The notes under the pieces: generated by a model
Told to the model about the DNA's origin: nothing
Database searches by the model: none
What the model saw: only the letters and a program-made list of their open reading frames with translations
Source of the DNA: Acidobacteriota bacterium
GTDB taxonomy: Bacteria; Acidobacteriota; Blastocatellia; RBC074
Reading direction: 5' to 3'
Assembly (NCBI GenBank): GCA_018269055.1
Contig: JAFDVI010000015.1
Location: 188,618 to 252,617 of the forward strand
DNA: 64,000 nucleotides
Shown here: piece by piece, positions 43,083-51,913 of the stretch
How positions within the stretch are numbered: position 1 is the stretch's first letter
Layout: each line of letters opens with the position of its first letter
Made by a program: the position numbers and the translations under genes

Positions 43083-45497
43083 CTACCCAGTCACCAGCAT
43101 GAGCTGCAATTGGGTTTGCAGATTTTGCATGGACTTGGCCACTTGAGCAAAACCTTTGGTTTCACGCACGGGCGCCAACAACGGATCAGACATTAAGAAT
43201 GGATGGTTGCTGTAACCGGATTGCGCCGCCTTTCCCAGCATCTCAATCGCCGAATCCGCATCGCCAAGTTGTGAATATACTTCGGCCGCGATGAAAAAGT
43301 GGTAGCTGCCAAGTTGGAGATTGGATGCGAATGTTTCTTTCAAAATCCGCTGGCCTTCCTCGATCTCACCTTCCCACGCGCAGAGCATCGCGTGAACCGT
43401 CGAAAAGAAAATCCCAGTGTCTCCGGCCTCAAGCAAAACTTGCAAATGTTGAATGGCAGAATCTCGCTTGCCTTCGATGGAATCAATGACGCCAAGCCAG
43501 TAGTGTTTTTCAAAACAGGTGTCCGGACATTTCAACAGTTCGCGACGAGCTTCGTCATAGTTGCCTTTCTGGTATTGGATGAAACCGAGCATGTACGGAA
43601 AAGTCATCGGGTTGATTTCGGCAGCTTTGCGGAACAGCGTCAGCGCGATGTCCGGCAATCCGGCATAATCATAGGCGTGTCCCATTGCCTGGTAAGCGTA
43701 TTCGCTGTTCGGCGCAGCTTGCAGCAATTGTTTGCAAACTGTCAGCGCATTTTTCAGGTCGCCATTTTCGCCGTAATACACCGCCAGCCAGAAATACCCG
43801 GCGGGAAGTTGTGGATTCAGTTCGACGGCGCGTTTGGCGGCAATTTCTGCTTTGCCGAACATGGTATCGTCGTTCAAATAGCCGCGACCATTGATGTATC
43901 GTCCTGCCAATGCAGCCCACGCCGGAGCGTAACCGGGCTCCAATCCGACGGAAGCTTCCAACATCTCGACCGCTTTTCTGTATTCTTCGGCAGTCGTTCC
44001 GGCGTCCAATCCGCGCAGGTAAAATTCATAGGCCATGGGGTTTCGGACTTCGTCGCGCTTCAATGCTTCCTGTTCGCCGGTGGTGACTTTCAGCTTCAGG
44101 CCGCGAATCAACTCTTCACAGATTTTGTCCTGTAACGTAATGACGTTGTCAAACTTCAGGTCAATGCGTTCCTGCCACAGGATTTCGTTTTGGTGTACGT
44201 CAATCAATTGGACGTTGACGCGAAACAGGTCGCCTGCTTTCAGATAACTGCCCGAAAGGATGGTTTCGACCTGCAGTTCGCGGCCAACGGTTCGCGGTTC
44301 GACGATCTGATTACGGTACTTTTCCACCGCCGAAGACGGGCGAACGATGAGGGATTTCAGCGGCGCGAGTTGCGAAATGACGCTATCTGCCAACGCAAAT
44401 CCCAAAAATTCGATTTCGGCGTCGCCCGCCAGATTGCGCAGCGGCAAAATTGCCAATCGTCTTCGATGTGTCGCCGTCAGGCTGCTGGTTAGGCTCGGGG
44501 TTTGAGTCGGTGTAACTGCCGTGGCAAAAGAATCGTCCGCGACGAATCCAGTTTCCGGATTGATTTGCGTCACGATTTCATCCGGGTCTTCCAGCGCCAA
44601 ACGCAACGCTTGGGCAAATTCAGTAGCTGAACTGAATCGGAAATTTCGATCTTTGGCTAGCGATTTCATCAACACGGATTCCAGCGCGGGCGGGATTTCC
44701 GTGCGTATCTGACGGGCGGGCTGCGGATTGGTATTAACCTGATGTAACAGCATTGCGCCTGCGGGAGCTTTGCCAAACGGAGGCTGGCCAGTCAGCATTT
44801 CGTACAGCACAATGCCCAACGAATAAATATCCGACCGGGGGTCCAGTTCCAATCCCAGGCTTTGTTCCGGCGACATATATGCCGGAGACCCAATGACGTT
44901 TGCACCGGTTAAATTTACCATGCCTGTATCCGCTTCTTCGGCGTGTGCTTCACGCATTTTGGCAATGCCAAAATCCAGAACTTTGGCATGCAGGTTTTTA
45001 TCCTGGTGCTGTTCGATGATGATGTTGTCAGGTTTCAAATCGCGGTGAATGATGCCTTCGATGTGCGCGGAAGCAATGGCTGAACAAATTTGTTCCATCA
45101 ATTCCACCGCCACTTCGACTTCCAATGCTCCGCGACGCAACAGTTGGCGAAGGCTTTGACCGCGAGCGAATTCCATGACGATGTACGGACCGTGATCACT
45201 GATGCCGTAATCGTAAATCTGGATGATGTTCGGGTGCCGGAGTCGGGCGACGGATTGCGCTTCGCGACGAAATCGTTTCTGAATCTTGTCATCTCGGCTG
45301 AGCGTTGGCAGCAGCATTTTAACGGCGACGGCGCGGTCCAGACCAAGTTGAGTGGCCTCAAATACAGCGCCCATTCCTCCCTTGCTTACCAATCGTTCGA
45401 CGCGGTACCGGCTTGCCAGCACGGTTCCAGCCTGCATCCCGTACCAGCTTTCCGGCTGCGCTTCAGAAGGAAAATTCGCCAAATCTTCGGTCGTCAT
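43083..45497 (-). CDS. Ser/Thr protein kinase with TolB-like and TPR domains
   Basis: An 804-residue Hanks-type kinase. The glycine loop is 'SKGGMGAVFEA' with ATP-binding Lys60; the catalytic loop 'IIHRDLKPDN' (about 160), DFG ('LDFGIAKM') and 'GSPAYMSPEQ' are intact, so it should be active. After about residue 340 comes a TolB/FlgO-like domain ('LAILPLRNLAGDAEIEFLG', 'ILSGSYLKAGDLFRVNVQL') and then TPR repeats to the end. There is no clear membrane helix, so it is probably cytoplasmic. This architecture is frequent in Acidobacteria. The frame extends upstream to 45656 without family sequence; the ATG at 45497, with AGGAG 12 bases upstream, is preferred. Confidence 0.93.
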   Translation of the reverse strand: MTTEDLANFPSEAQPESWYGMQAGTVLASRYRVERLVSKGGMGAVFEATQLGLDRAVAVKMLLPTLSRDDKIQKRFRREAQSVARLRHPNIIQIYDYGISDHGPYIVMEFARGQSLRQLLRRGALEVEVAVELMEQICSAIASAHIEGIIHRDLKPDNIIIEQHQDKNLHAKVLDFGIAKMREAHAEEADTGMVNLTGANVIGSPAYMSPEQSLGLELDPRSDIYSLGIVLYEMLTGQPPFGKAPAGAMLLHQVNTNPQPARQIRTEIPPALESVLMKSLAKDRNFRFSSATEFAQALRLALEDPDEIVTQINPETGFVADDSFATAVTPTQTPSLTSSLTATHRRRLAILPLRNLAGDAEIEFLGFALADSVISQLAPLKSLIVRPSSAVEKYRNQIVEPRTVGRELQVETILSGSYLKAGDLFRVNVQLIDVHQNEILWQERIDLKFDNVITLQDKICEELIRGLKLKVTTGEQEALKRDEVRNPMAYEFYLRGLDAGTTAEEYRKAVEMLEASVGLEPGYAPAWAALAGRYINGRGYLNDDTMFGKAEIAAKRAVELNPQLPAGYFWLAVYYGENGDLKNALTVCKQLLQAAPNSEYAYQAMGHAYDYAGLPDIALTLFRKAAEINPMTFPYMLGFIQYQKGNYDEARRELLKCPDTCFEKHYWLGVIDSIEGKRDSAIQHLQVLLEAGDTGIFFSTVHAMLCAWEGEIEEGQRILKETFASNLQLGSYHFFIAAEVYSQLGDADSAIEMLGKAAQSGYSNHPFLMSDPLLAPVRETKGFAQVAKSMQNLQTQLQLMLVTG

Positions 45498-45878
45498 TGC
45501 CAACTTACTCTCCTGTCTATTGCTCGATTCCAATTTGATTGGGTCACTACGGCATTGGCCAGCATTCGGTTCTACGCGAAACCGGTGGCAACCAGATTCA
45601 AGACAATCTTTGCGCCATACAACGGCGTCAATGTAGCCGTCCTTTGCCCGGTACACAAACCAGGGGATCCCGCCGAATCCGAAAAACTGAACTGAATTGC
45701 GGAAAATGAATACGCGTTATCACTCCTTCTTCCGCAACTTGAGAAAACACAAGCGACTAAAACAGAACGTTTGCTGGCAAGTGGATTGCCTGATTATTCG
45801 CGGTAATTTTGGCGGCCGTATTTTGACTCCCTTCGACGGCATTACTGAAAACTTCCAAAACTTTTGCAGGAGAACGTG
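45498..45878. other. Divergent intergenic region
   Basis: About 380 bases between the kinase and a beta-barrel gene. It should hold promoters for both. On the + strand TTGACT at 45823-45828 is a possible -35, but no good -10 follows at 16-18 bases. No convincing small gene or hairpin was seen. Confidence 0.4.
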
Positions 45879-46469
45879 ATGAGCAAAACATTTTTTCGTG
45901 CTCTTTTGGTGACAAGCCTATTGATGCTGGTTGGAACCCAAATCAACTTTTCACAGGAAATCCCCAAACTGGAAATCGGAGCGCATTACACACTTCTTCG
46001 TTTCAGCGATTTCGACGCCAACGATTCAGGCGTTGGCGCGCGGGTCACCTTCAATCTGACGAACCAGATTGCGGTCGAAGGCGAATACAATTTCTTTCCG
46101 GAAAAACGCCGAAACTTCGTGGACACGTTTTATCTCAACAGCCGTCGGTATCAAGGATTGGTCGGAGTGAAAGCCGGTGTCCGAGGCGACAAGGTTGGAA
46201 TTTTTGGCAAACTCAGACCCGGATTTGTTCATTTCGGGGAAGGGACATTTGACCCGACGATTCTGACGTTCCGGGCTGTTCCTCCAACGTTCAAATCCAC
46301 GCAATTTGCATTGGATGCCGGAGGCGTGTTGGAACTCTATCCATCGCGTCAGACCGTCATGCGCTTTGATTTGGGCGACACCCTCATTCATTTTAACGGT
46401 GATGGCGGACGTCCCAAATTTACCAGTCACAATTTGCAACTGAGCGCCGGATTTGGAGTGAGGTTTTAG
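45879..46469 (+). CDS. Small outer-membrane beta-barrel protein
   Basis: A 196-residue protein with a signal peptide (about 1-27, ending 'INFSQ') and alternating hydrophobic strands separated by short turns: 'KLEIGAHYTLLRFSD', 'VGARVTFNLTNQIAVEGEY', 'GLVGVKAGVRGDKVGIFGKLRPG' and a C-terminal 'LQLSAGFGVRF'. The terminal Phe is the usual barrel-assembly signal. It resembles OmpA-like eight-stranded barrels without the peptidoglycan domain. AGGAG at 45867-45871 supports ATG 45879. Role unknown, perhaps structural or adhesive. Confidence 0.85.
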   Translation: MSKTFFRALLVTSLLMLVGTQINFSQEIPKLEIGAHYTLLRFSDFDANDSGVGARVTFNLTNQIAVEGEYNFFPEKRRNFVDTFYLNSRRYQGLVGVKAGVRGDKVGIFGKLRPGFVHFGEGTFDPTILTFRAVPPTFKSTQFALDAGGVLELYPSRQTVMRFDLGDTLIHFNGDGGRPKFTSHNLQLSAGFGVRF

Positions 46470-46475
46470 CGGTAT

Positions 46476-46514
46476 CGCATGGCAGAGCCGCCCGCCGGGC
46501 AACTCTGCCATACG
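46476..46514. terminator. Hairpin between convergent genes
   Basis: A 9-bp perfect stem (ATGGCAGAG at 46479-46487 with CTCTGCCAT at 46503-46511) encloses a G+C-rich inner hairpin GCCC/GGGC. It lies between the stops of the barrel gene and the DinB-like gene. The U tract is poor on both strands, so the terminator role is likely but not certain. Confidence 0.55.
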
Positions 46515-46515
46515 G

Positions 46516-46980
46516 TTATTGAAAGGCTTTTTTTAACAGGGCAATCTGTCCGGCGTGATACAAATCGTGCTGAATGACGCCGTGCAATAGCGCGTAGATC
46601 GAGTAGCTGGCTTCGGAAACCGCTTCATCCAGTTTGGCGTCGTCAATGTTCTTGATTGCATTCCGCAACGCCGCATTGCTGAATTCCAGGCTCTGCAAGG
46701 TCGTTTGCCAGGCGGTTTCGCCGGTATTGATGACCGGCGGGAAGTTGACTTCGTCAGGCGGGTTTTTCATCGGATTGCCTTCCAATCGCTGTTTGGCAAT
46801 TTGTTCCCAGGCGATGATGTGATTGACCAATTCCCAAATGCTGTGCGCGGCAGGAATCGGTCGAGCAGCGGCTTGTTTCGCCGTAACTCCCTCCAATAAT
46901 TCGCGCAAGCTTGGCCCATGCCAAGCCGGACCTTGATAGGCGCGCTTCAGTTGACTGTTTATGCGATGCGTTTCTGTCAT
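46516..46980 (-). CDS. DinB-like four-helix protein
   Basis: A 154-residue member of the DinB/YfiT-like putative metalloenzyme superfamily. Metal-ligand histidines are expected in 'SIWELVNHIIAWEQ' (about residue 52) and in 'ALLHGVIQHDLYHAGQIALLKK' (about 133 and 137). The family binds divalent metal and includes thiol-dependent S-transferases; substrate unknown here. The start at 46980 is preceded by GGAGG six to ten bases upstream. It follows treS on the same strand after a 71-base gap, but no functional tie is apparent. Confidence 0.9.
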   Translation of the reverse strand: MTETHRINSQLKRAYQGPAWHGPSLRELLEGVTAKQAAARPIPAAHSIWELVNHIIAWEQIAKQRLEGNPMKNPPDEVNFPPVINTGETAWQTTLQSLEFSNAALRNAIKNIDDAKLDEAVSEASYSIYALLHGVIQHDLYHAGQIALLKKAFQ

Positions 46981-47051
46981 GTTGATCCTCCGAATGAAAA
47001 TGGTTGGTGAACACAAGTCGTCAGCTTGCTTCAGAAGGCCATAATCGAAAT

Positions 47052-48734
47052 TTACCGTTTCGTGTCTTCCTTGAGCAAGAACCTGAAAAAGCCATATTCA
47101 TTAAACGAAAGCTGATACGGCAGTTTGCTGATGCGCGGAAACACTACGTCTCCGGACATTTCCACCGGAATGCGACTTTCATACTTGCTTAAATCGAGTT
47201 CAACCGATTGCGGTGAACGAGAGAGATTGTAAACACAGAGCACGGTTTCCCCCAGATAATGACGTGTGAAGGCAAAAATTTTCCGATTCTGTGGCTTGAT
47301 GAATTCCAGGGAGCCTCGGCTGAAAACCGGATGTTGTCGTCGCATCTCAATCGAGCGTTGCACCCAATGCAACAGCGAAGATGAAGTCCGCATTTGTGCT
47401 TCGACGTTGACGGACTGGAAACCATAAACCGGGTCCATAATCACCGGAAAATACAACTGCGCAAAATCAGCACGGGAAAACCCTGCGTTGCGGTCGGTTG
47501 ACCACTGCATAGGGGTGCGAACACCGTCGCGGTCGCCCAGGTAAATGTTGTCGCCCATCCCAATTTCGTCGCCATAGTAAAGAAACGGGCTGCCCGGCAA
47601 ACCGAATATCAATCCGTGCATCAATTCGATTCTGCGCCGTCCATTGTCCATCAGCGGAGCCAGTCGCCGCCGTATGCCGACGTTGCAGCGCATTCGTTTG
47701 TCTTTGGCATATTCGTTGTAAAGGTAATCCCGTTCTTCGTCGGTCACCATTTCCAGCGTCATTTCGTCGTGGTTGCGTAAAAACGTGCCCCATTGGCAGT
47801 TTTCCGGAATTGGCGGCGTGCGTTCCAAAATTTCAACAATCGGGCGGCGATCTTCCTGGCTGAGCGCCATAAACAGCCGAGGCATGATGGGAAAATGATA
47901 TGCCATGTGGCATTCGTCACCGTCGCCAAAATAATCCACCACATCTTCAGGCCATTGATTGGCTTCAGCCAGCAAAACGCGACCCGGATAATGTTGGTCA
48001 ACATGCGCGCGCAGTCGTTTAATGAAAGCGTGTGTTTCCGGCAGGTTTTCGCAATTTGTGCCTTCGCGCTCGAACAAATAAGGGATTGCATCCAACCGAA
48101 ACCCATCAATGCCCATTTCCATCCAGAAAGAAAGAACATCCAGCATTGCCCGCTGTACCTCAGGATTGTCGTAATTCAGATCGGGCTGATGACGAAAGAA
48201 CCGGTGCCAGTAAAAGGCTCCGGCCTGTTCGTCCCACGTCCAGTTGGAGCGTTCCGTGTCTATAAAAATAATGCGCGCGTCGGTGTATTTCTGGTCGGTA
48301 TCGTTCCACACATACCAATCGCGTTTGGGAGAATCCGGCGAACGGCGGGATGCCTGAAACCAGGGGTGCTGATCCGATGTGTGATTGAGCACCAGGTCGG
48401 CAATGACGCGAATCCCGCGTTTGTGCGCCGTATCCAAAAAGCGTTTGAAATCTTTGACGTCGCCATATTCCGGCAGCATCACCAGATAATCCGAAATGTC
48501 ATACCCACCGTCGCGCAGTGGCGAAGCGTACATCGGCAACAACCAAATGCAGTCAATTCCCAACCATTCCAGATAGTCCAGCTTTTCCGTCAGGCCACGG
48601 AAATCGCCAACGCCATCAGAATTGGAATCGAAAAAGCCGCGCACATAAATTTCATAAAAAATCGCGTCCTTGAACCAAAGTGGATCGTCATTGAGTTTGC
48701 GACGTCGTTTTACATTCCGATTTGAATTCCCCAC
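47052..48734 (-). CDS. treS: Trehalose synthase (maltose alpha-D-glucosyltransferase)
   Basis: A 560-residue GH13 enzyme that interconverts maltose and trehalose. The TreS-specific start '[20 protein letters not shown]' and '[22 protein letters not shown]' are present. Catalytic residues are the nucleophile Asp in '[13 protein letters not shown]', the acid Glu in 'LLAEANQW' and the Asp in 'FLRNHDEM'. It lacks the fused maltokinase domain found in some homologues. The start is GTG 48734 with AGGAG six bases upstream. treY lies 42 bases upstream on the same strand, giving a trehalose operon. Confidence 0.96.
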   Translation of the reverse strand: MGNSNRNVKRRRKLNDDPLWFKDAIFYEIYVRGFFDSNSDGVGDFRGLTEKLDYLEWLGIDCIWLLPMYASPLRDGGYDISDYLVMLPEYGDVKDFKRFLDTAHKRGIRVIADLVLNHTSDQHPWFQASRRSPDSPKRDWYVWNDTDQKYTDARIIFIDTERSNWTWDEQAGAFYWHRFFRHQPDLNYDNPEVQRAMLDVLSFWMEMGIDGFRLDAIPYLFEREGTNCENLPETHAFIKRLRAHVDQHYPGRVLLAEANQWPEDVVDYFGDGDECHMAYHFPIMPRLFMALSQEDRRPIVEILERTPPIPENCQWGTFLRNHDEMTLEMVTDEERDYLYNEYAKDKRMRCNVGIRRRLAPLMDNGRRRIELMHGLIFGLPGSPFLYYGDEIGMGDNIYLGDRDGVRTPMQWSTDRNAGFSRADFAQLYFPVIMDPVYGFQSVNVEAQMRTSSSLLHWVQRSIEMRRQHPVFSRGSLEFIKPQNRKIFAFTRHYLGETVLCVYNLSRSPQSVELDLSKYESRIPVEMSGDVVFPRISKLPYQLSFNEYGFFRFLLKEDTKR

Positions 48735-48776
48735 GTATTACTCCTCTGTTTGTTTTTCGGTCGCTGACTGCTCTGC

Positions 48777-51752
48777 TCAAGCAACTTGTTCGAGCAAAGC
48801 TGCCGGAAGATGAGCAAACACTTCAGCCAATGACAGCATTCTTTTTCCAGACCTTTCGATCACTCTCACTTCCTGGCCTGTCAGCACATCGCGGTAGCGT
48901 ACGCCTCGCATTTCGTCGAGCAGCACGACTGCCGTTTCTCCCCAAACCTGACTGCCAAGCGGTGGTTGCGTGGTATCTCCCAACTGCGTGAAAAAACGTC
49001 CCGCAATGACAATCGCGGTTTGCTCTTCCGCCACACGCGCAAAGGCGATGATGTTGCGTTCCTTCTTGCCGCTGGCACGCAATGGCAAGTATTTGCCGTT
49101 GATGAACAGGTTGTGATGATCGCGGCGAAATCTGAGCGCCTGCCGGGTCAGGTAAAATTTGATGCGGCCGTCTTCCGGATTCCTGAGCATTTCGGCGACT
49201 GTTGAGGTTTCGTTGCTAGTGGTTTTTCCAACCATCGAAGCCAAAATTTTCTGTCTGTGCGCATAATCCACTGTGCGGCGATTGTCCGGGTCAACCAGAT
49301 TGAAATTCCACAACTCCGTTCCCTGATAAAAATCAGGGATTCCGGGCGAGGCGATTTTAAGCAGCGTCTGCGAAAGCGAATTGAAGATGCCGGCGCGCGA
49401 CATCGTCGTCTGGAATTCGGAAAATGACTTGAGAAAGTCATTGTTATCGCCGGGATCGAGCGCCGCGCGAACAAATTTTCGCAACGCCAGTTCATAACCT
49501 TCGTCGGGGCTGATCCAACTGGAATGAACCTTTGCTTCGCGCAAGGCTTTGATCAAGTACTCTTCGATGCGCTGGATGAACGTCGCATGCGCTTCCGCCT
49601 TCATTTGCTCTATCGCCGTGAATGGCCATATCCCGATCAGCGTTTGGTAAAACAGATATTCTTCATTCGAGTCGGGAGCGATTGACTCTTCCAGTTGCGT
49701 TTTCTTTTCCTGATTCAGATTTTGCCAGCGCAAAATGGCGTGATACCAACGGGTAGGAATCTCAGAAAGCACATTGATGCGTGCACGCAAATCTTCACTG
49801 CGTTTGGTGTCGTGTGTGGACGTGGCCGACAAACTGTTGGGCCATTGCAGCGCGCGTCGCTGGTTCTGCAGATGGAAATTTTCCCTTGTGATGCCGAAGC
49901 TTTCCGGCTCGCCGCCTACTTCATTTAATGAACTGAGCGGATGGCGGCGGTAAAACGCAGTGTCTTCCAGCCCCTTTGCCATAACGGGACCGGTCAATTG
50001 CTGAAAGTGGCTGACGAAATCGCGACGCATTTGCCGTTCTGTGTCATTGAGTCCATCAGGATCGTTCAGCAGCAAAATCGAACCGATGAAATCGAACAAC
50101 GAGGGACTGGTGGCTGGGTTACGGCGTTTCGCTTTGCGAATGGCAGTCAGGATATAACCACGATCTTCCTGACTGACCGACGTTTGATCAGAGGTGATAT
50201 AGCTGCGATAGACCGGAAAGCAGGCAACCAGTTCGGCCAAGGCATATTGCAGGCTGTTGAGCGTGAAATCACGCGAATACCGATGTTGCTCGGAAATTCT
50301 GTCCAACCGACGTGCCAACACATGAAGTTCGCTGGACATTGCCACACGCAAGATCAGCTTTTTACATTCGTACATCAGATCATCGAAGCCGGTCGTGTTT
50401 TTGATGAAGCGTTCATATAGTCGTTTGAATGCCAGCGCCTTACTGGTATCCACAAACACGCCGTTGAGCAGATTCAGAAAATCGTGCCCGGTTGTTCCCT
50501 GGACGAGCCAGTTCACATTCAGCGATTCGTGGTCGCCCAAAATCTTTTCCGCGACCACGTAACAGGGTTTGCCAGCGCCATCGGTTGGCACGATTCGCTG
50601 GTGAGTGCGGGATAAAGCTTTTCCGGTCGAGGATTCGCGCGCCTGAGCCAGCGTAATCAAACTGGCCTGTTGCAAGTTGAACAGGTATTGGGCCGGATCA
50701 AATAGCCCGTCCACGTGATCAATGCGCAAACCTGTCACCCACCCTTGTTTCATCAACCGCAAAGTCAGGTCATGCACGGCGGCGAAAACGACAGGCTCTT
50801 CAACACGAATAGCTGCTAGTTCATTGATGTCGAAAAAGCGCCGGTAATTGATTTCTTCGGACGCTACGCGCCAATAACACAGCCGATATGCCTGTTCCGC
50901 GAGCAATGCTTCCAGGCGGTCAAAACTGGCCGGATCGCCTTTCGTGCCGTTAAATTCGTTGAGCGTCACTTTGAGAGCAGCCCGCATTGTCGCGTTTGCC
51001 GAAACCAGCAACGCCAAACGGCGTTTGATGATCTCTTTTTCCCGTCGTCGCTCCTTGATTTTGTCCGGGTGAAGCACCGTGCGCGCAGGTAAATGGCTCA
51101 GCGCGGTGATGATGCTTTCCAGTTCCAATACATCAGTGTGAAGTTCGCCGAGTTTCGGTTTCACACTCGGCAGCAGCAATTCCAAAATCCGAGTGTAAGT
51201 GCGCGGGGCAATCGGCAGCCGCATTTCATAATAATGAGCGAAAAACGCTCCGCGATGATAACTGAGTTTGATTTCCTGGTTTTCCAGGACGCGGCCATAT
51301 TGTTCTCCCAAAACCGGCAACAGTACCTTGTTGATCAGATCTGACTTGGGCGGGTTCCAATCAATGTCAAAAAATTCGGCAAACGGCGACCCTGGCCCAT
51401 TTTCCAGCACATCGTTCCACCAACGATTGCCTCCGCCGGCAATGCACATGTGGTTCGGCACAATGTCCATCATCAAACCCATATCACGTTGGCGCAATTT
51501 CCGGGCGAAGGTGACGAACTCCTCTTCTGTTCCAATTTCCGAGTTGAGTTTCGAATGATCTATGACGTCGTAACAATGCAGGCTTCCTGGTCGAGCCAGC
51601 AACAATGGAGACGCGTAACAATCGGTGATTCCAAGGTCATACAGGTAATCCACGATTGCGGTCGCCTGATTGAACGTGAACTGATTGTTGAATTGTAGGC
51701 GATAGGTCGCGCTGGGAATTCGCGCATGAATTGGGTTCGAGCGATCGTTCAT
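48777..51752 (-). CDS. treY: Malto-oligosyltrehalose synthase
   Basis: A 991-residue GH13 enzyme that converts the reducing end of malto-oligosaccharides to a trehalosyl unit. Landmarks: '[17 protein letters not shown]' N terminus, 'MMDIVPNHM', nucleophile region '[13 protein letters not shown]', acid region 'YVVAEKIL' and '[16 protein letters not shown]'. The length is somewhat above the usual 700-950 residues. Its normal partner TreZ is not in the window, so trehalose release would need a distant gene; TreS downstream offers another route. A 7-bp hairpin (51773-51790) lies just upstream of the start and there is no clear ribosome site. Confidence 0.96.
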   Translation of the reverse strand: MNDRSNPIHARIPSATYRLQFNNQFTFNQATAIVDYLYDLGITDCYASPLLLARPGSLHCYDVIDHSKLNSEIGTEEEFVTFARKLRQRDMGLMMDIVPNHMCIAGGGNRWWNDVLENGPGSPFAEFFDIDWNPPKSDLINKVLLPVLGEQYGRVLENQEIKLSYHRGAFFAHYYEMRLPIAPRTYTRILELLLPSVKPKLGELHTDVLELESIITALSHLPARTVLHPDKIKERRREKEIIKRRLALLVSANATMRAALKVTLNEFNGTKGDPASFDRLEALLAEQAYRLCYWRVASEEINYRRFFDINELAAIRVEEPVVFAAVHDLTLRLMKQGWVTGLRIDHVDGLFDPAQYLFNLQQASLITLAQARESSTGKALSRTHQRIVPTDGAGKPCYVVAEKILGDHESLNVNWLVQGTTGHDFLNLLNGVFVDTSKALAFKRLYERFIKNTTGFDDLMYECKKLILRVAMSSELHVLARRLDRISEQHRYSRDFTLNSLQYALAELVACFPVYRSYITSDQTSVSQEDRGYILTAIRKAKRRNPATSPSLFDFIGSILLLNDPDGLNDTERQMRRDFVSHFQQLTGPVMAKGLEDTAFYRRHPLSSLNEVGGEPESFGITRENFHLQNQRRALQWPNSLSATSTHDTKRSEDLRARINVLSEIPTRWYHAILRWQNLNQEKKTQLEESIAPDSNEEYLFYQTLIGIWPFTAIEQMKAEAHATFIQRIEEYLIKALREAKVHSSWISPDEGYELALRKFVRAALDPGDNNDFLKSFSEFQTTMSRAGIFNSLSQTLLKIASPGIPDFYQGTELWNFNLVDPDNRRTVDYAHRQKILASMVGKTTSNETSTVAEMLRNPEDGRIKFYLTRQALRFRRDHHNLFINGKYLPLRASGKKERNIIAFARVAEEQTAIVIAGRFFTQLGDTTQPPLGSQVWGETAVVLLDEMRGVRYRDVLTGQEVRVIERSGKRMLSLAEVFAHLPAALLEQVA

Positions 51753-51913
51753 GGTTTTGATTTTTTAGAGAGAGATTCCGTCTGGAATCTGAAGGGGAAA
51801 TTCCATCCAAATGATGACGATCAGGATCGAGGAAGGCGCCACCAAAAAAGCTGTCAAAAATTATAACCTAATTCGGTGGAATGATCCGGGAGAATATCGA
51901 AATCGTCAGGCAG

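Noticed and set aside
45697..45879. 60-codon + strand open frame upstream of the beta-barrel gene
   Set aside because: Low-complexity basic peptide without ribosome site, ending at the barrel gene start; more likely leader sequence.
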